From assembly GCA_002780805.1 (NCBI GenBank), contig PEUD01000047.1:1-24240 (forward strand): a DNA stretch of 24,240 nt. The letters are read 5' to 3'. A program made the translations under genes and the position numbers. The notes beneath the pieces were generated by a model. It ran no database searches. It was not told where the DNA came from and saw only the letters and a list, made by a program, of their open reading frames with translations. How positions within the stretch are numbered: position 1 is the stretch's first letter; the number at the start of each line of letters is the position of its first letter. This DNA is from Candidatus Omnitrophica bacterium CG02_land_8_20_14_3_00__42_8. GTDB lineage: Bacteria; Omnitrophota; Gorgyraeia; Gorgyraeales; Gorgyraeaceae. Below are positions 1-7,613 of the stretch, one piece after another.

Positions 1-1
1 T

Positions 2-529
2 TTAATTTCTCCATACGCGCTTAGCAAGTTAGCAGGAGAGTATTACTGCAGGATTTTCAGCTTAATGTTTGGCATAGAGGCAGTGAGTTTGCGTTATTTT
101 AATGTGTTTGGCCCGCGCCAAAGCCTGGAAAACGAATACGCGGTTGTTATACCGAAATTTATAACATGCATTTTAAAAGATGAACAGCCGCCAATTCATG
201 GAGACGGCAAACAAACAAGGGATTTTACTTATGTTGAGAATGTGGTGCAGGCCAACTTGAAGGCTGTTACAGCTAAAGGCGCGGTAGCTGAAGTTTTTAA
301 TGTGGCATGCGGCAAGGCCTATTCAGTTCTGGATATAGTAACTTATGTTAATAAGATTTTAAAAAAATCAATAAAACCGAAATTAGGGCCAATAAGGCCG
401 GGTGATGTTAAAGATACATTAGCGGATATATCCAAAGCGAAGCGTATTCTTGGGTTTGACCCGAAAATTGGTTTTGAAGAGGGGCTTCAGAAAACTGTGG
501 ATTACTTCAGAAAAACGGCAGTATGTTAA
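2..529 (+). CDS. NAD-dependent NDP-sugar 4-epimerase (WbpP/GalE-like), 5' truncated
   Basis: The reading frame is open from base 2, so only the last 175 residues are present and the start lies outside the window. The fragment opens with SPYALSKLAGEYY, which holds the catalytic Tyr and Lys (YxxxK) of extended short-chain dehydrogenases. RYFNVFGPRQ follows, then a GDGxxTRDFxYVENVVQANL stretch typical of UDP-Gal/UDP-GalNAc 4-epimerases of the WbpP/Gne/GalE group. The NAD-binding Rossmann half is missing only because of the window edge. The likely role is to interconvert UDP-Glc(NAc) and UDP-Gal(NAc) in the cytoplasm as a sugar donor supply. The substrate cannot be told from this half. The first internal ATG, at 65, lies after the YxxxK motif and is not the start. 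Confidence 0.9.
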   Translation, partial: LISPYALSKLAGEYYCRIFSLMFGIEAVSLRYFNVFGPRQSLENEYAVVIPKFITCILKDEQPPIHGDGKQTRDFTYVENVVQANLKAVTAKGAVAEVFNVACGKAYSVLDIVTYVNKILKKSIKPKLGPIRPGDVKDTLADISKAKRILGFDPKIGFEEGLQKTVDYFRKTAVC

Positions 530-533
530 AAAC

Positions 534-659
534 GGATATCAGGTTATCAGGAGATCAGTGTGCAGGATATCAGGGGATCAGGTTATCAGGAAAAACATTT
601 GACCTGATATCATGGTATCCTGATAACCTACTTCCTGATATCCTGATGTCCTGATAACC
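534..659. repeat. Symmetric palindrome built of 8-bp GGNNATCA units
   Basis: The left arm (534-588) reads as three 8-bp units of form GGNNATCA, a 7-bp break (558-564), then three more units. The right arm (605-659) is the mirror image: three TGATNNCC-like units, a 7-bp break (629-635), then three more. Both arms are centred exactly on 596.5. GG at 589-590 can pair with CC at 603-604, leaving an A-rich 12-base loop. By my count 43 of 57 positions pair as Watson-Crick, and the mismatches fall mainly in the variable NN positions and the 7-bp breaks. It fills most of the 162-base gap between the epimerase and the decarboxylase. No T-run follows, so it is not a typical intrinsic terminator. Confidence 0.9.
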
Positions 660-691
660 GCAGTTAACACATTAACAAGGATTACTTAATA

Positions 692-3028
692 ATGCGTATA
701 CTTATTACAGGTGGAGCTGGGTTTATTGGATCGCATTTGTGCGAACGTTTCTTAAAAGACGGCCATAAGGTTATATGTATGGACAATTTTATAACCGGCA
801 AAAAAGAGAACATAAAGCATCTTATGCAAAATAAAAATTTTGAATTTGTAAAACATAATGTAAGTACTTATATAGAAATAAAAGGCAGCCTTGATTATAT
901 ATTGCATTTTGCCTCGCCTGCCAGCCCTATAGATTATTTAATTTACCCCATACAAACGTTAAAAGTAGGTTCTCTAGGTACGCATAATGCTTTAGGTGTA
1001 GCCAAGGCAAAAAAAGCCAGGTTTTTTATAGCTTCAACCAGTGAAATATACGGAGATCCCTTGATTCATCCTCAGCCGGAGAGTTATTGGGGCAATGTTA
1101 ATTGTATAGGCCCGCGCGGGGTTTATGATGAGGCGAAGCGTTTTTCAGAGGCCATGACCATGGCGTATCATCGTACGCATAAGATTGATACCAGGATAAT
1201 AAGGATTTTTAATAGTATACTTAGTGATCAAACTGTAATTGTATTTAATGGGAAAAAACTTTATTTAGAAGAGATAGGGAAATTTGTGGACAGATTTAAC
1301 AAAACTAATAGCAGCGCAAAAATTTTAGTTCCATCTTTTGATCCTAAAACTCTCAAAATAACACTAAAAGAAGTTGATAATATTATAAAGCATCAATATG
1401 AAGGCGATGCATATGAACTTGTTTTGGCATATGGTAGAAAAGTAAAAGTCACCGGGGATCACAGCGTTTTTAAGCAGGATAAAAATAGAAAACCCATTGC
1501 AGTACCTGTCAGAAATTTAAAGAAAGGTGATTATATTGCCATTCCTGCTAAACTACCGATTATAAATAAAGATATTAAATATATAGATATTTGCCAAGAG
1601 ATAATAAAGAAATGTCCTGAGAATGAATTGTGGGATTACGCTGTACATTCTAAAAAATTGAAATCATTAATTAATAAAAGACAAAATAGTGTTCTCGAAT
1701 TGCTTCGTAAAAGTAAACGTTATAATGCTAAAAGATATAACAATAATCTTTTTTGTGCTTTCAATAAGTATAGACGCGGTTCCTTTTTGCCTTTGTACGT
1801 TATTTATAAATTAGGCATCAACGTCCCCAATGATACAAGAGTTCGTATTTTTTCGATGGGTACTCATATATTCATACAAAATAAAATAAAAATTACAAAT
1901 GATATACTTTGGCTTTTAGGTTTTTATATTGCCGAAGGGTGTGCCCATTACAAACTTGGGAAAAGTTATTTTATTACTTTTTCTTCTGATGATTATTTAT
2001 TAAAAAGAGCCAAGATGATTTTAGAAGATGTATTTGGAGTTCATGTAATTTATAAAATGGCCGAAAAAAATAAAAGGTCTCCCGCTATTTTTAGCCATTC
2101 AAAAGTATTATATTTTGTTTTTGATAAAATATTAAATATAATAAGAAGTTCCTCCAGGGAAACGCAGATACCCTCGTGGATATTACAGTTGCCACTGGCA
2201 AGACTTAAATATGTATTAGAAGGTTTTAAAGATGGCGATGGTACGCATAGCGGTAAAAAGCTAAATCGGGAATTGTGTTTTGATACAACAAGTAAAAAAT
2301 TAGCATTGCAACTTAATATGGCCTTATTGCGTTTTGGAATAGTTGCTTCTGTAGGTAAATATACAACAACGTTTAAGAAAAAATATGGCAAAAGAAAATT
2401 CCCATTCTATAGACTAACAGTATGTGAATTATCTAATTTTAATATTTTGGAGTGGGATAAAGGAGTAAAACAGACGCTTGTTGCTAAAAGAAATGGAGAT
2501 CTTGTTTGGGCATGGATTAAAAGAATAAAAAAGTGCAAGCCTTCACTGTATGTATATGATTTTTCTGTCCCAGGCACTGAAAACTTTGTCGCGGGAAATG
2601 GAGTATTTTGTCATAATACTTATGGTCCAAAAATGCGTGAACATGATGGCCGTGCTATACCCGAATTTATAAGTCAAGCTTTGAATAATAAACCAATCAC
2701 TGTTTTTGGTAAGGGAAGCCAAACCCGCAGTTTTTGTTATATCTCTGATATGGTTGAGGGTATTTGCAGGCTAATGAATTCTTCAGTGAATGACCCGGTT
2801 AATATTGGCAACCCTGGGGAATATACAATACTTCAGCTTGCTAAAGAAATAATAAGGCTTACAGGTTCTAAGAGTAAAATAGTTTTTAAACCTTTGCCAG
2901 TAGATGATCCTAAAGTACGACAGCCGGATATAACTAAAGCCAAAAAGTTGTTTAAATGGCAGCCAAAAGTTGAATTAGAGGAAGGATTGATAAGGACTAT
3001 AAAATGGTTCAAAAAACAGCGAATATAA
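692..3028 (+). CDS. UDP-glucuronate decarboxylase (UDP-xylose synthase) interrupted by an in-frame intein
   Basis: The 778-codon frame encodes two proteins in one. Residues 1-174 and 643-778 join to a 310-residue extended SDR, the usual size of bacterial UDP-xylose synthases. Visible motifs are GGAGFIG (7-13) for NAD binding, the family-typical HFASPASP (72-79), the S/T of STSEIYG (115-121), and YDEAK (145-149) as YxxxK. After splicing, RIFN joins TYGPKM, the conserved RIFNTYGP motif, and QTRSFCYISDMVEG follows. The reaction is NAD-dependent oxidation and decarboxylation of UDP-GlcA to UDP-xylose or the 4-keto intermediate, feeding the glycan made by this locus. Residues 175-642 are an intein, listed separately. 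Without splicing the active-site domain would be split, so function should depend on the intein. The stop overlaps the next frame, which opens at 3004. Confidence 0.93.
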   Translation: MRILITGGAGFIGSHLCERFLKDGHKVICMDNFITGKKENIKHLMQNKNFEFVKHNVSTYIEIKGSLDYILHFASPASPIDYLIYPIQTLKVGSLGTHNALGVAKAKKARFFIASTSEIYGDPLIHPQPESYWGNVNCIGPRGVYDEAKRFSEAMTMAYHRTHKIDTRIIRIFNSILSDQTVIVFNGKKLYLEEIGKFVDRFNKTNSSAKILVPSFDPKTLKITLKEVDNIIKHQYEGDAYELVLAYGRKVKVTGDHSVFKQDKNRKPIAVPVRNLKKGDYIAIPAKLPIINKDIKYIDICQEIIKKCPENELWDYAVHSKKLKSLINKRQNSVLELLRKSKRYNAKRYNNNLFCAFNKYRRGSFLPLYVIYKLGINVPNDTRVRIFSMGTHIFIQNKIKITNDILWLLGFYIAEGCAHYKLGKSYFITFSSDDYLLKRAKMILEDVFGVHVIYKMAEKNKRSPAIFSHSKVLYFVFDKILNIIRSSSRETQIPSWILQLPLARLKYVLEGFKDGDGTHSGKKLNRELCFDTTSKKLALQLNMALLRFGIVASVGKYTTTFKKKYGKRKFPFYRLTVCELSNFNILEWDKGVKQTLVAKRNGDLVWAWIKRIKKCKPSLYVYDFSVPGTENFVAGNGVFCHNTYGPKMREHDGRAIPEFISQALNNKPITVFGKGSQTRSFCYISDMVEGICRLMNSSVNDPVNIGNPGEYTILQLAKEIIRLTGSKSKIVFKPLPVDDPKVRQPDITKAKKLFKWQPKVELEEGLIRTIKWFKKQRI
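1214..2617 (+). mobile_element. Intein with LAGLIDADG homing endonuclease, inserted at RIFN/TYGP of UDP-xylose synthase
   Basis: These 468 codons (residues 175-642 of the host frame) separate RIFN from TYGP. The intein starts with Ser175 (SILSDQTVIVF, block A). Block B is near GRKVKVTGDHSVF (248-260) and holds the TxxH motif T254-G-D-H257. Two LAGLIDADG-type helices are visible: LLGFYIAEG (408-416, acidic E415) and LEGFKDGDG (509-517, acidic D516). Block F is near LYVYDFSVPGTENFVAG (619-633) and block G is NGVFCHN, ending in His641-Asn642. The +1 extein residue is Thr643. All splicing residues are present, so activity is likely. The stretch looks A+T-rich against its surroundings: I count about 26% G+C in 1861-1980 and about 47% in 4201-4320. 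This fits acquisition by homing. Confidence 0.93.
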
Positions 3029-4641
3029 CGCGTCATTGCGAGGAGCCCCGAAGGGGCGACGAAGCAAACTCCTTGCTTGCGAGGAGATTGCTTCGGGCAC
3101 TTCGTGCCCTCGCAATGACGGTGTTTGTGCTTGGTATCAGCGTATGTCCTGCGTTTGCCGAGTCATCTGTTAATATCCCTGTGCATCATTGGGCTTATGA
3201 CGCATTGGATACATTGGCTATTAACGGGCTTGCAGACAGTTGCGGTTTGACTACCAAACCTATAACCAGGATGGATGCTGCCAGGATGATAGAAACAGCG
3301 ATTTACCGCATACAGGATAAAAAGGTAGAATTTTCTCCATTTAATGAAAACAGAATAAGCCGGTTAGAGGATATGCTGGATAAATTGATTAAAGAGTTTC
3401 GTCCGGAATTATTAGAATTGGGCGTTACAAGCGCAGCAGAAAATGACGCGCCTGCTAAAAACCTGCGCTTTAAACTGGCGGACCCGATTTATACGCAGAG
3501 TATTTACGCTAACGTTAAAAAAACAGGCGATATGTTATATGAAAATCAGCGCGGCCTGCATTTAAAAGACGGGCTTAATTATAAGATGAGGATTGCCGGA
3601 TGGGTAGAATATGATAATTTCTTAGCGATAGCGCTTGAGCCTGCCATTAAGTTTGCCAAAGACACAAAGGATTTTTACATAGAGACCGGTTATGTAAAAT
3701 TGTCATATTGGAATATAGAAATTGAAGCCGGGCGTGATACTTTATGGTGGGGGCCGGGATATCACGGTTCGATGCTTTTGTCTGACAATACATATCCTTT
3801 GGATCTAGTAAAGATTAAAAGCGCGCATCCATTTATGCTGCCCTGGGAAAAACTCGGGAAATGGAATGTTGATTTTTTTGTGGCGCAGCTTGACAAGAAA
3901 AGGGATTACCCGCGCGCAAATCTTGGCGGGTTGAGGCTGGAGTGCGCTCCGTACGACAGGCTTACTTTGGGATTTTCTCGCACCGCGATATTCGGCGGCG
4001 AGGGCAGGCCCCACCTTGGGGTTAAGAATTATTGGGATATCTTCTGGGCCAGAGGCGAACTCAGCCAGGATGTAAGCAAAAACGCCTCAAACCAGCTTTC
4101 ATCGGTTGATTTTAAATTAAACATATTTGACAATCTTCAGTTTTATGGAGAATGGGCAGGCGAGGATAAATTTGCGCCATGGGAAAATGAATCCCCTGGT
4201 TTTCTTGCAGGCCTTTTTGTTTCCGACCTGTTTAATATGCGCAGCCTGGATTACAGGATGGAATACGCGCGTAACGACGCAGCCTGGTATACCCACGGTA
4301 TATATACCACAGGCTACAAATATAAGGGCAACATCATAGGCCATCATATGGGCGGCGACGCGCAGGATCTGTTTATGCGTATTTCAAGGAATTTTTCAGA
4401 AAATCAGGACTATTTTGAAAGTTTTACGCTGGGCGGTGAGTTTGATTATGAACAGCACGGCCGTACTCTTGCATACCCCGAAGATAAATACGAGGTAGCC
4501 ATAGACGGCATTTTTTACCTGTCGGGTTCAAAATCAGCCAGGCTGATGCTTAAAAGGCAGGAATACAGAAATTTTGAAAATGTATCAGGAACCAAGGCAT
4601 ATAATAATATATTTGAAGCCGAGGCAAACATAAAATTCTAA
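3004..4641 (+). CDS. Wzi-like outer-membrane capsule assembly beta-barrel protein
   Basis: The 545-residue frame ends in a predicted outer-membrane barrel with alternating Tyr/Trp/Phe-rich strands and the Wzi-family stretch AGRDTLWWGPGYHGSML, followed by a Leu-Ser-Asp-Asn run. A short SLH-like segment follows the signal peptide (HHWAYDALDTLAINGLAD, about residues 59-76). Wzi-type proteins sit in the outer membrane and hold or help surface-attach exported polysaccharide. Residues 10-39 are encoded by a palindromic repeat, giving RHCEEPRRGDEA and then RRLLRALRALAMT. The hydrophobic core VFVLGISVCPAFA with a cleavage-like AFA-ES follows. Start choice is uncertain. The ATG at 3004 overlaps the decarboxylase; the ATG at 3115 is the last triplet but one of the repeat and would give a 508-residue protein whose signal peptide lacks basic residues. 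I see no good Shine-Dalgarno for either. Confidence 0.8.
   Translation: MVQKTANITRHCEEPRRGDEANSLLARRLLRALRALAMTVFVLGISVCPAFAESSVNIPVHHWAYDALDTLAINGLADSCGLTTKPITRMDAARMIETAIYRIQDKKVEFSPFNENRISRLEDMLDKLIKEFRPELLELGVTSAAENDAPAKNLRFKLADPIYTQSIYANVKKTGDMLYENQRGLHLKDGLNYKMRIAGWVEYDNFLAIALEPAIKFAKDTKDFYIETGYVKLSYWNIEIEAGRDTLWWGPGYHGSMLLSDNTYPLDLVKIKSAHPFMLPWEKLGKWNVDFFVAQLDKKRDYPRANLGGLRLECAPYDRLTLGFSRTAIFGGEGRPHLGVKNYWDIFWARGELSQDVSKNASNQLSSVDFKLNIFDNLQFYGEWAGEDKFAPWENESPGFLAGLFVSDLFNMRSLDYRMEYARNDAAWYTHGIYTTGYKYKGNIIGHHMGGDAQDLFMRISRNFSENQDYFESFTLGGEFDYEQHGRTLAYPEDKYEVAIDGIFYLSGSKSARLMLKRQEYRNFENVSGTKAYNNIFEAEANIKF
3031..3120. repeat. Dispersed-type palindromic element (CGTCATTGCGAGG family) with cloverleaf folding
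   Basis: The ends CGTCATTGCGAGG (3031-3043) and CCTCGCAATGACG (3108-3120) are perfect 13-bp inverted repeats. Inside are three further stems: GCCCC-GAA-GGGGC (3045-3057); a central hairpin pairing CGAAGCAA (3060-3067) with TTGCTTCG (3088-3095), extended by CTCC/GGAG; and GGCAC-TTC-GTGCC (3096-3108, sharing its last base with the outer stem). The whole can draw as a cloverleaf or cruciform. Palindromes of this wording recur in many bacterial genomes and their in-frame translation (RHCEEPRRGDEA) is familiar from annotated proteins. It begins 2 bases after the decarboxylase stop and runs into the signal-peptide codons of the Wzi-like gene. Confidence 0.92.
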
Positions 4642-4646
4642 AAAGC

Positions 4647-4651
4647 GGAGG
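4647..4651 (+). promoter_or_regulatory. Strong Shine-Dalgarno of the SLBB export protein
   Basis: GGAGG lies 5 bases before the ATG at 4657 and fixes that start. It sits in the 15-base gap after the Wzi-like gene. Confidence 0.8.
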
Positions 4652-4656
4652 CGCTT

Positions 4657-7611
4657 ATGACCAGACGAATATTAGCACTAATAATTATTTTTGCGTTTAC
4701 AGTTAATTCAGCTCTTCCTGCTTTTGCTCAAAATTCTGTAGAGTTAGAGCAGATGGTCAGGACAAAAATGAAAGATATGTCCAAGCAGGACAGGGTAAAA
4801 GACGGTGCAGACGAGCAGGATGTCCCTGAGGATTCTTGGCACACCTTTATCTGCCCTGTATGCGAAAAGGAATTTCAGGTGCCGGATACTGATGTTACGG
4901 ATGAAATGCGTAAAGGCACCGAAGAAGTGATATGTCCTTATGACGGCACGGCGTTTATTCCGCGCGAAATCGCGATGAGAAATGCCCTGAAGCAGGAGCC
5001 GGAATATGTCAATATCGTTTCTCCGTATGAAAAAAGGGAATTTAAGGCAAGAATGGATATGGACAGTATAGCGTCCGGAGCTGTTATAACAGATCCCTAT
5101 ACCGGCAAAAAATTCAGGTATATAAAGCAGACCATAAAGCCCGAAGATGAATGGAAGGTATTGATAAGCCCGAATGACGGGAGAAAATTCAGGATAAGGG
5201 TTTTTAACAAGGATAATTATTCAAAAGAAGACGTTTCTTCTCCTTATGACGGCGACAGGTTTAATCCGGATTGGCAGTATATGTCTGAAAAAGACATGTC
5301 ATCTGACATCGAAAAAATGTTTTCCAGGGAAATACCCATAGCCGTATCAAAGGCGATAAAGCAATTTGGTTATGACCTGTTTCCTGAAAAGCCGCAGATA
5401 AGGAGAATCGGAGAAAAAGAAGAAGAAAAAGAAGAATCTGATGAAACAGGAAAAGACGATAAAACCCAGGCAAGGTTCGGTATGCTGCAGAATAAATTAT
5501 TAGGCGAAAGCCCAAGATCCCAGTTTGACGAAGGCATGTACACCGAGTTATCGACAATACCCGTAAGCGATGATTATGTTTTGGGGCCAGGGGATAAACT
5601 AATAATAAATCTGTGGGGCAATATCCAGCAAAAGCTGGAATTGGATATTGACGGCGAGGGAAAGGTTATACTGCCACAGGTAGGGCCTTTATCTTTGTGG
5701 GGCGTCAAGTTTTCCGAGGCCAAGAAACTAATAGAAGAAAACCTCGGCAAATTCTATACCAATTTTCAGATTAATGTGAGCATGGGAAAATTGCGCTCGA
5801 TAAAAGTATTTATTTTGGGTGAGGCAAAGAAACCGGGCGCTTATATGGTCAGTTCTTTAGCCACGGTTTTTGATTTGCTGTATCAGGTTTCAGGCCCGAG
5901 CAAGATAGGTACATTGAGAAGGATAAAATTGACAAGGGCAAATAAGACAGAAGAGGCGATAGATTTTTACGACTATTTGCTGAAAGGCGACAAGTCCCAG
6001 GATTTTAAGCTTGATTCAGGGGACAGTATTTTTGTGGCGCCGATAGGTTCTGTTGTCGGCATTGCCGGAAATGTAAAGCGGCCTGCCATATACGAGCTTA
6101 AAGGCAATAATATATCAATGAACGAACTCCTTGAGACAGCAGGCGGCATTTCAGCGGTAGGGTATCTGCAGAGGATTCAGGTCGAAAGGATAAAGGATCA
6201 TGAACGTAAGATTGTTTTTGATCTGGATTTTGAGAATGCGCAGGCCCTTAAAAATACATCTTCAAACATAATGCTGCAGGACGGAGATCTTGTCATGATC
6301 TCGGCAGTTGCCCCGGTAAGGCATAATTATGTCAGCATAGCCGGAAATGTGCAAAGGCAGGGAGATTATGAATTGAAACCGGGAATGAAAATAAAGGATC
6401 TTATAGACGAAGCAGAGGGCGTTACGCAAGGGGCATATCTTGATCGCGCGGAGCTTTCGCGTTTCCGTGACGACAAAACAAGAGAAATAATACCCATCAA
6501 CCTGGGAAGGCTTTTGAGCAAGGATGAAACAGAAAATATAGAGCTGAAGGAGTGGGACAGGCTTTATATATTCACAAAGTCAGAGGTCATCCCGACGTTT
6601 TTTGTAAGGATAGAAGGCGCTGTTTACAGGCCCGGGGAATATGAGCTTACGGATAACATGCGTATAAGCGATTTGATATTCAGGGCGAGCGGTTTAAAGA
6701 AAACCGCCACACTAAGAAACGCCGAACTGTACCGCAGGGTCATAGGCAAAGAGCCGCAGGTTATAACCGTTGATTTGGCGAGTATTTTTGACCCGCGCAC
6801 AAAGGAATCAGACCTCTATCTGCAGGAAGGCGATCAGATCTTCATACGCGAGGAAACAAAATGGCTCGGCACAAGAGAGATAGATATTTCAGGGCAGGTG
6901 GTTTTCCCTGGCAAATATATGGCTGCCCCGGGCGAACGTTTAAGCGCCGTAATTAAACGCGCCGGGGGTTTTACGGATAAGGCGTTTTTACCGGGGGTGA
7001 TATTTATCAGGCGTTCTGTAGAAAAATATCAGCGCCAGATGATAAAGAAATTTGTCGATTCAGAGCAGGAGGCCATACTTAAAGAAGAATCGTCCTTGGC
7101 CATAAATCTGTCGGATTCCCTGTCTACCGCAAGAAGAGAGATGATAAAGTACAGGCAAAAACAACTGCAGGCAATGGAATCGGCTGATCTTATCGGCAGG
7201 GTTGTTATCAAAGTAGACACGCTTGATAAATTTGAAGGCAGCGCCAATGATGTTGAGCTGGAGGACGGGGATTCCATAGCAATACCTTTAGTGCCTTCAT
7301 CTGTACAGGTGATAGGCAATGTCTACGCGCCGAATGCAGTCACATTTATAGAAGGCAAGGGGATAGATTATTATATTAATAAGGCCGGCGGGTTTACCAA
7401 AAATGTGGATAAAAAAGGCATTTTCATAATTAAGCCCAGCGGCGAAGCGATTGGTAAATTTACACAGGCCATGAAAATAGAACGGGGCGATACCATAATA
7501 GTGCCGGAGATATTTAAATATAAGACTCCCACAGGGCTTATATTTAAAGACGCGTTTTCCTTTACATCTCAAGTGTTGGTTACTGTTTTAGCTGTGGCGG
7601 CGGTAAGATAA
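4657..7611 (+). CDS. Wza-like polysaccharide export protein with multiple SLBB domains and an N-terminal knuckle-repeat module
   Basis: 984 residues, far longer than E. coli Wza (about 380). A signal peptide (MTRRILALIIIFAF...ALPAFA, cleavage near 24) has no lipobox Cys. Residues 60-205 hold six spaced (C/S/D)PxxxxxF motifs resembling half zinc ribbons; only C66, C69 and C93 are Cys. A charged E/K-rich linker (about 250-270) precedes the polysaccharide-export domain (about 300-380, DDYVLGPGDKLIINLWG). A series of SLBB/beta-grasp repeats follows, marked by G-x-(V/A)-x-x-PG-x-Y patterns near 386, 469, 561, 652, 745 and 886. The C-terminus is hydrophobic (SFTSQVLVTVLAVAAV). By family, it forms the periplasmic and outer-membrane exit channel for polysaccharide. 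A clear RBS supports the start, and neighbours Wzi, Wzz and Wzx fit a Wzx/Wzy-type export system. Confidence 0.9.
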   Translation: MTRRILALIIIFAFTVNSALPAFAQNSVELEQMVRTKMKDMSKQDRVKDGADEQDVPEDSWHTFICPVCEKEFQVPDTDVTDEMRKGTEEVICPYDGTAFIPREIAMRNALKQEPEYVNIVSPYEKREFKARMDMDSIASGAVITDPYTGKKFRYIKQTIKPEDEWKVLISPNDGRKFRIRVFNKDNYSKEDVSSPYDGDRFNPDWQYMSEKDMSSDIEKMFSREIPIAVSKAIKQFGYDLFPEKPQIRRIGEKEEEKEESDETGKDDKTQARFGMLQNKLLGESPRSQFDEGMYTELSTIPVSDDYVLGPGDKLIINLWGNIQQKLELDIDGEGKVILPQVGPLSLWGVKFSEAKKLIEENLGKFYTNFQINVSMGKLRSIKVFILGEAKKPGAYMVSSLATVFDLLYQVSGPSKIGTLRRIKLTRANKTEEAIDFYDYLLKGDKSQDFKLDSGDSIFVAPIGSVVGIAGNVKRPAIYELKGNNISMNELLETAGGISAVGYLQRIQVERIKDHERKIVFDLDFENAQALKNTSSNIMLQDGDLVMISAVAPVRHNYVSIAGNVQRQGDYELKPGMKIKDLIDEAEGVTQGAYLDRAELSRFRDDKTREIIPINLGRLLSKDETENIELKEWDRLYIFTKSEVIPTFFVRIEGAVYRPGEYELTDNMRISDLIFRASGLKKTATLRNAELYRRVIGKEPQVITVDLASIFDPRTKESDLYLQEGDQIFIREETKWLGTREIDISGQVVFPGKYMAAPGERLSAVIKRAGGFTDKAFLPGVIFIRRSVEKYQRQMIKKFVDSEQEAILKEESSLAINLSDSLSTARREMIKYRQKQLQAMESADLIGRVVIKVDTLDKFEGSANDVELEDGDSIAIPLVPSSVQVIGNVYAPNAVTFIEGKGIDYYINKAGGFTKNVDKKGIFIIKPSGEAIGKFTQAMKIERGDTIIVPEIFKYKTPTGLIFKDAFSFTSQVLVTVLAVAAVR

Positions 7612-7613
7612 CG

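Noticed and set aside
599..630. Promoter with -35-like TTGACC
   Set aside because: No convincing -10 box lies 16-18 bases downstream, and the match falls inside the palindrome loop and right arm.
534..659. Possible CRISPR array
   Set aside because: The units are 8 bp with no unique spacers, and the two arms are inverted relative to each other.
692..3028. Two genes or an assembly chimera rather than one intein-containing gene
   Set aside because: The frame is continuous, the extein halves join exactly at a conserved motif, and all intein junction residues are present.
3031..3120. Cloverleaf resembling a tRNA, or an intrinsic terminator
   Set aside because: There is no anticodon-loop or T-arm consensus and no T-run after the stem. 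The sequence matches a dispersed palindromic repeat.
4127..4339. Small overlapping frame inside the Wzi-like gene
   Set aside because: It is a shadow of the barrel gene in another frame, with no RBS or motif.
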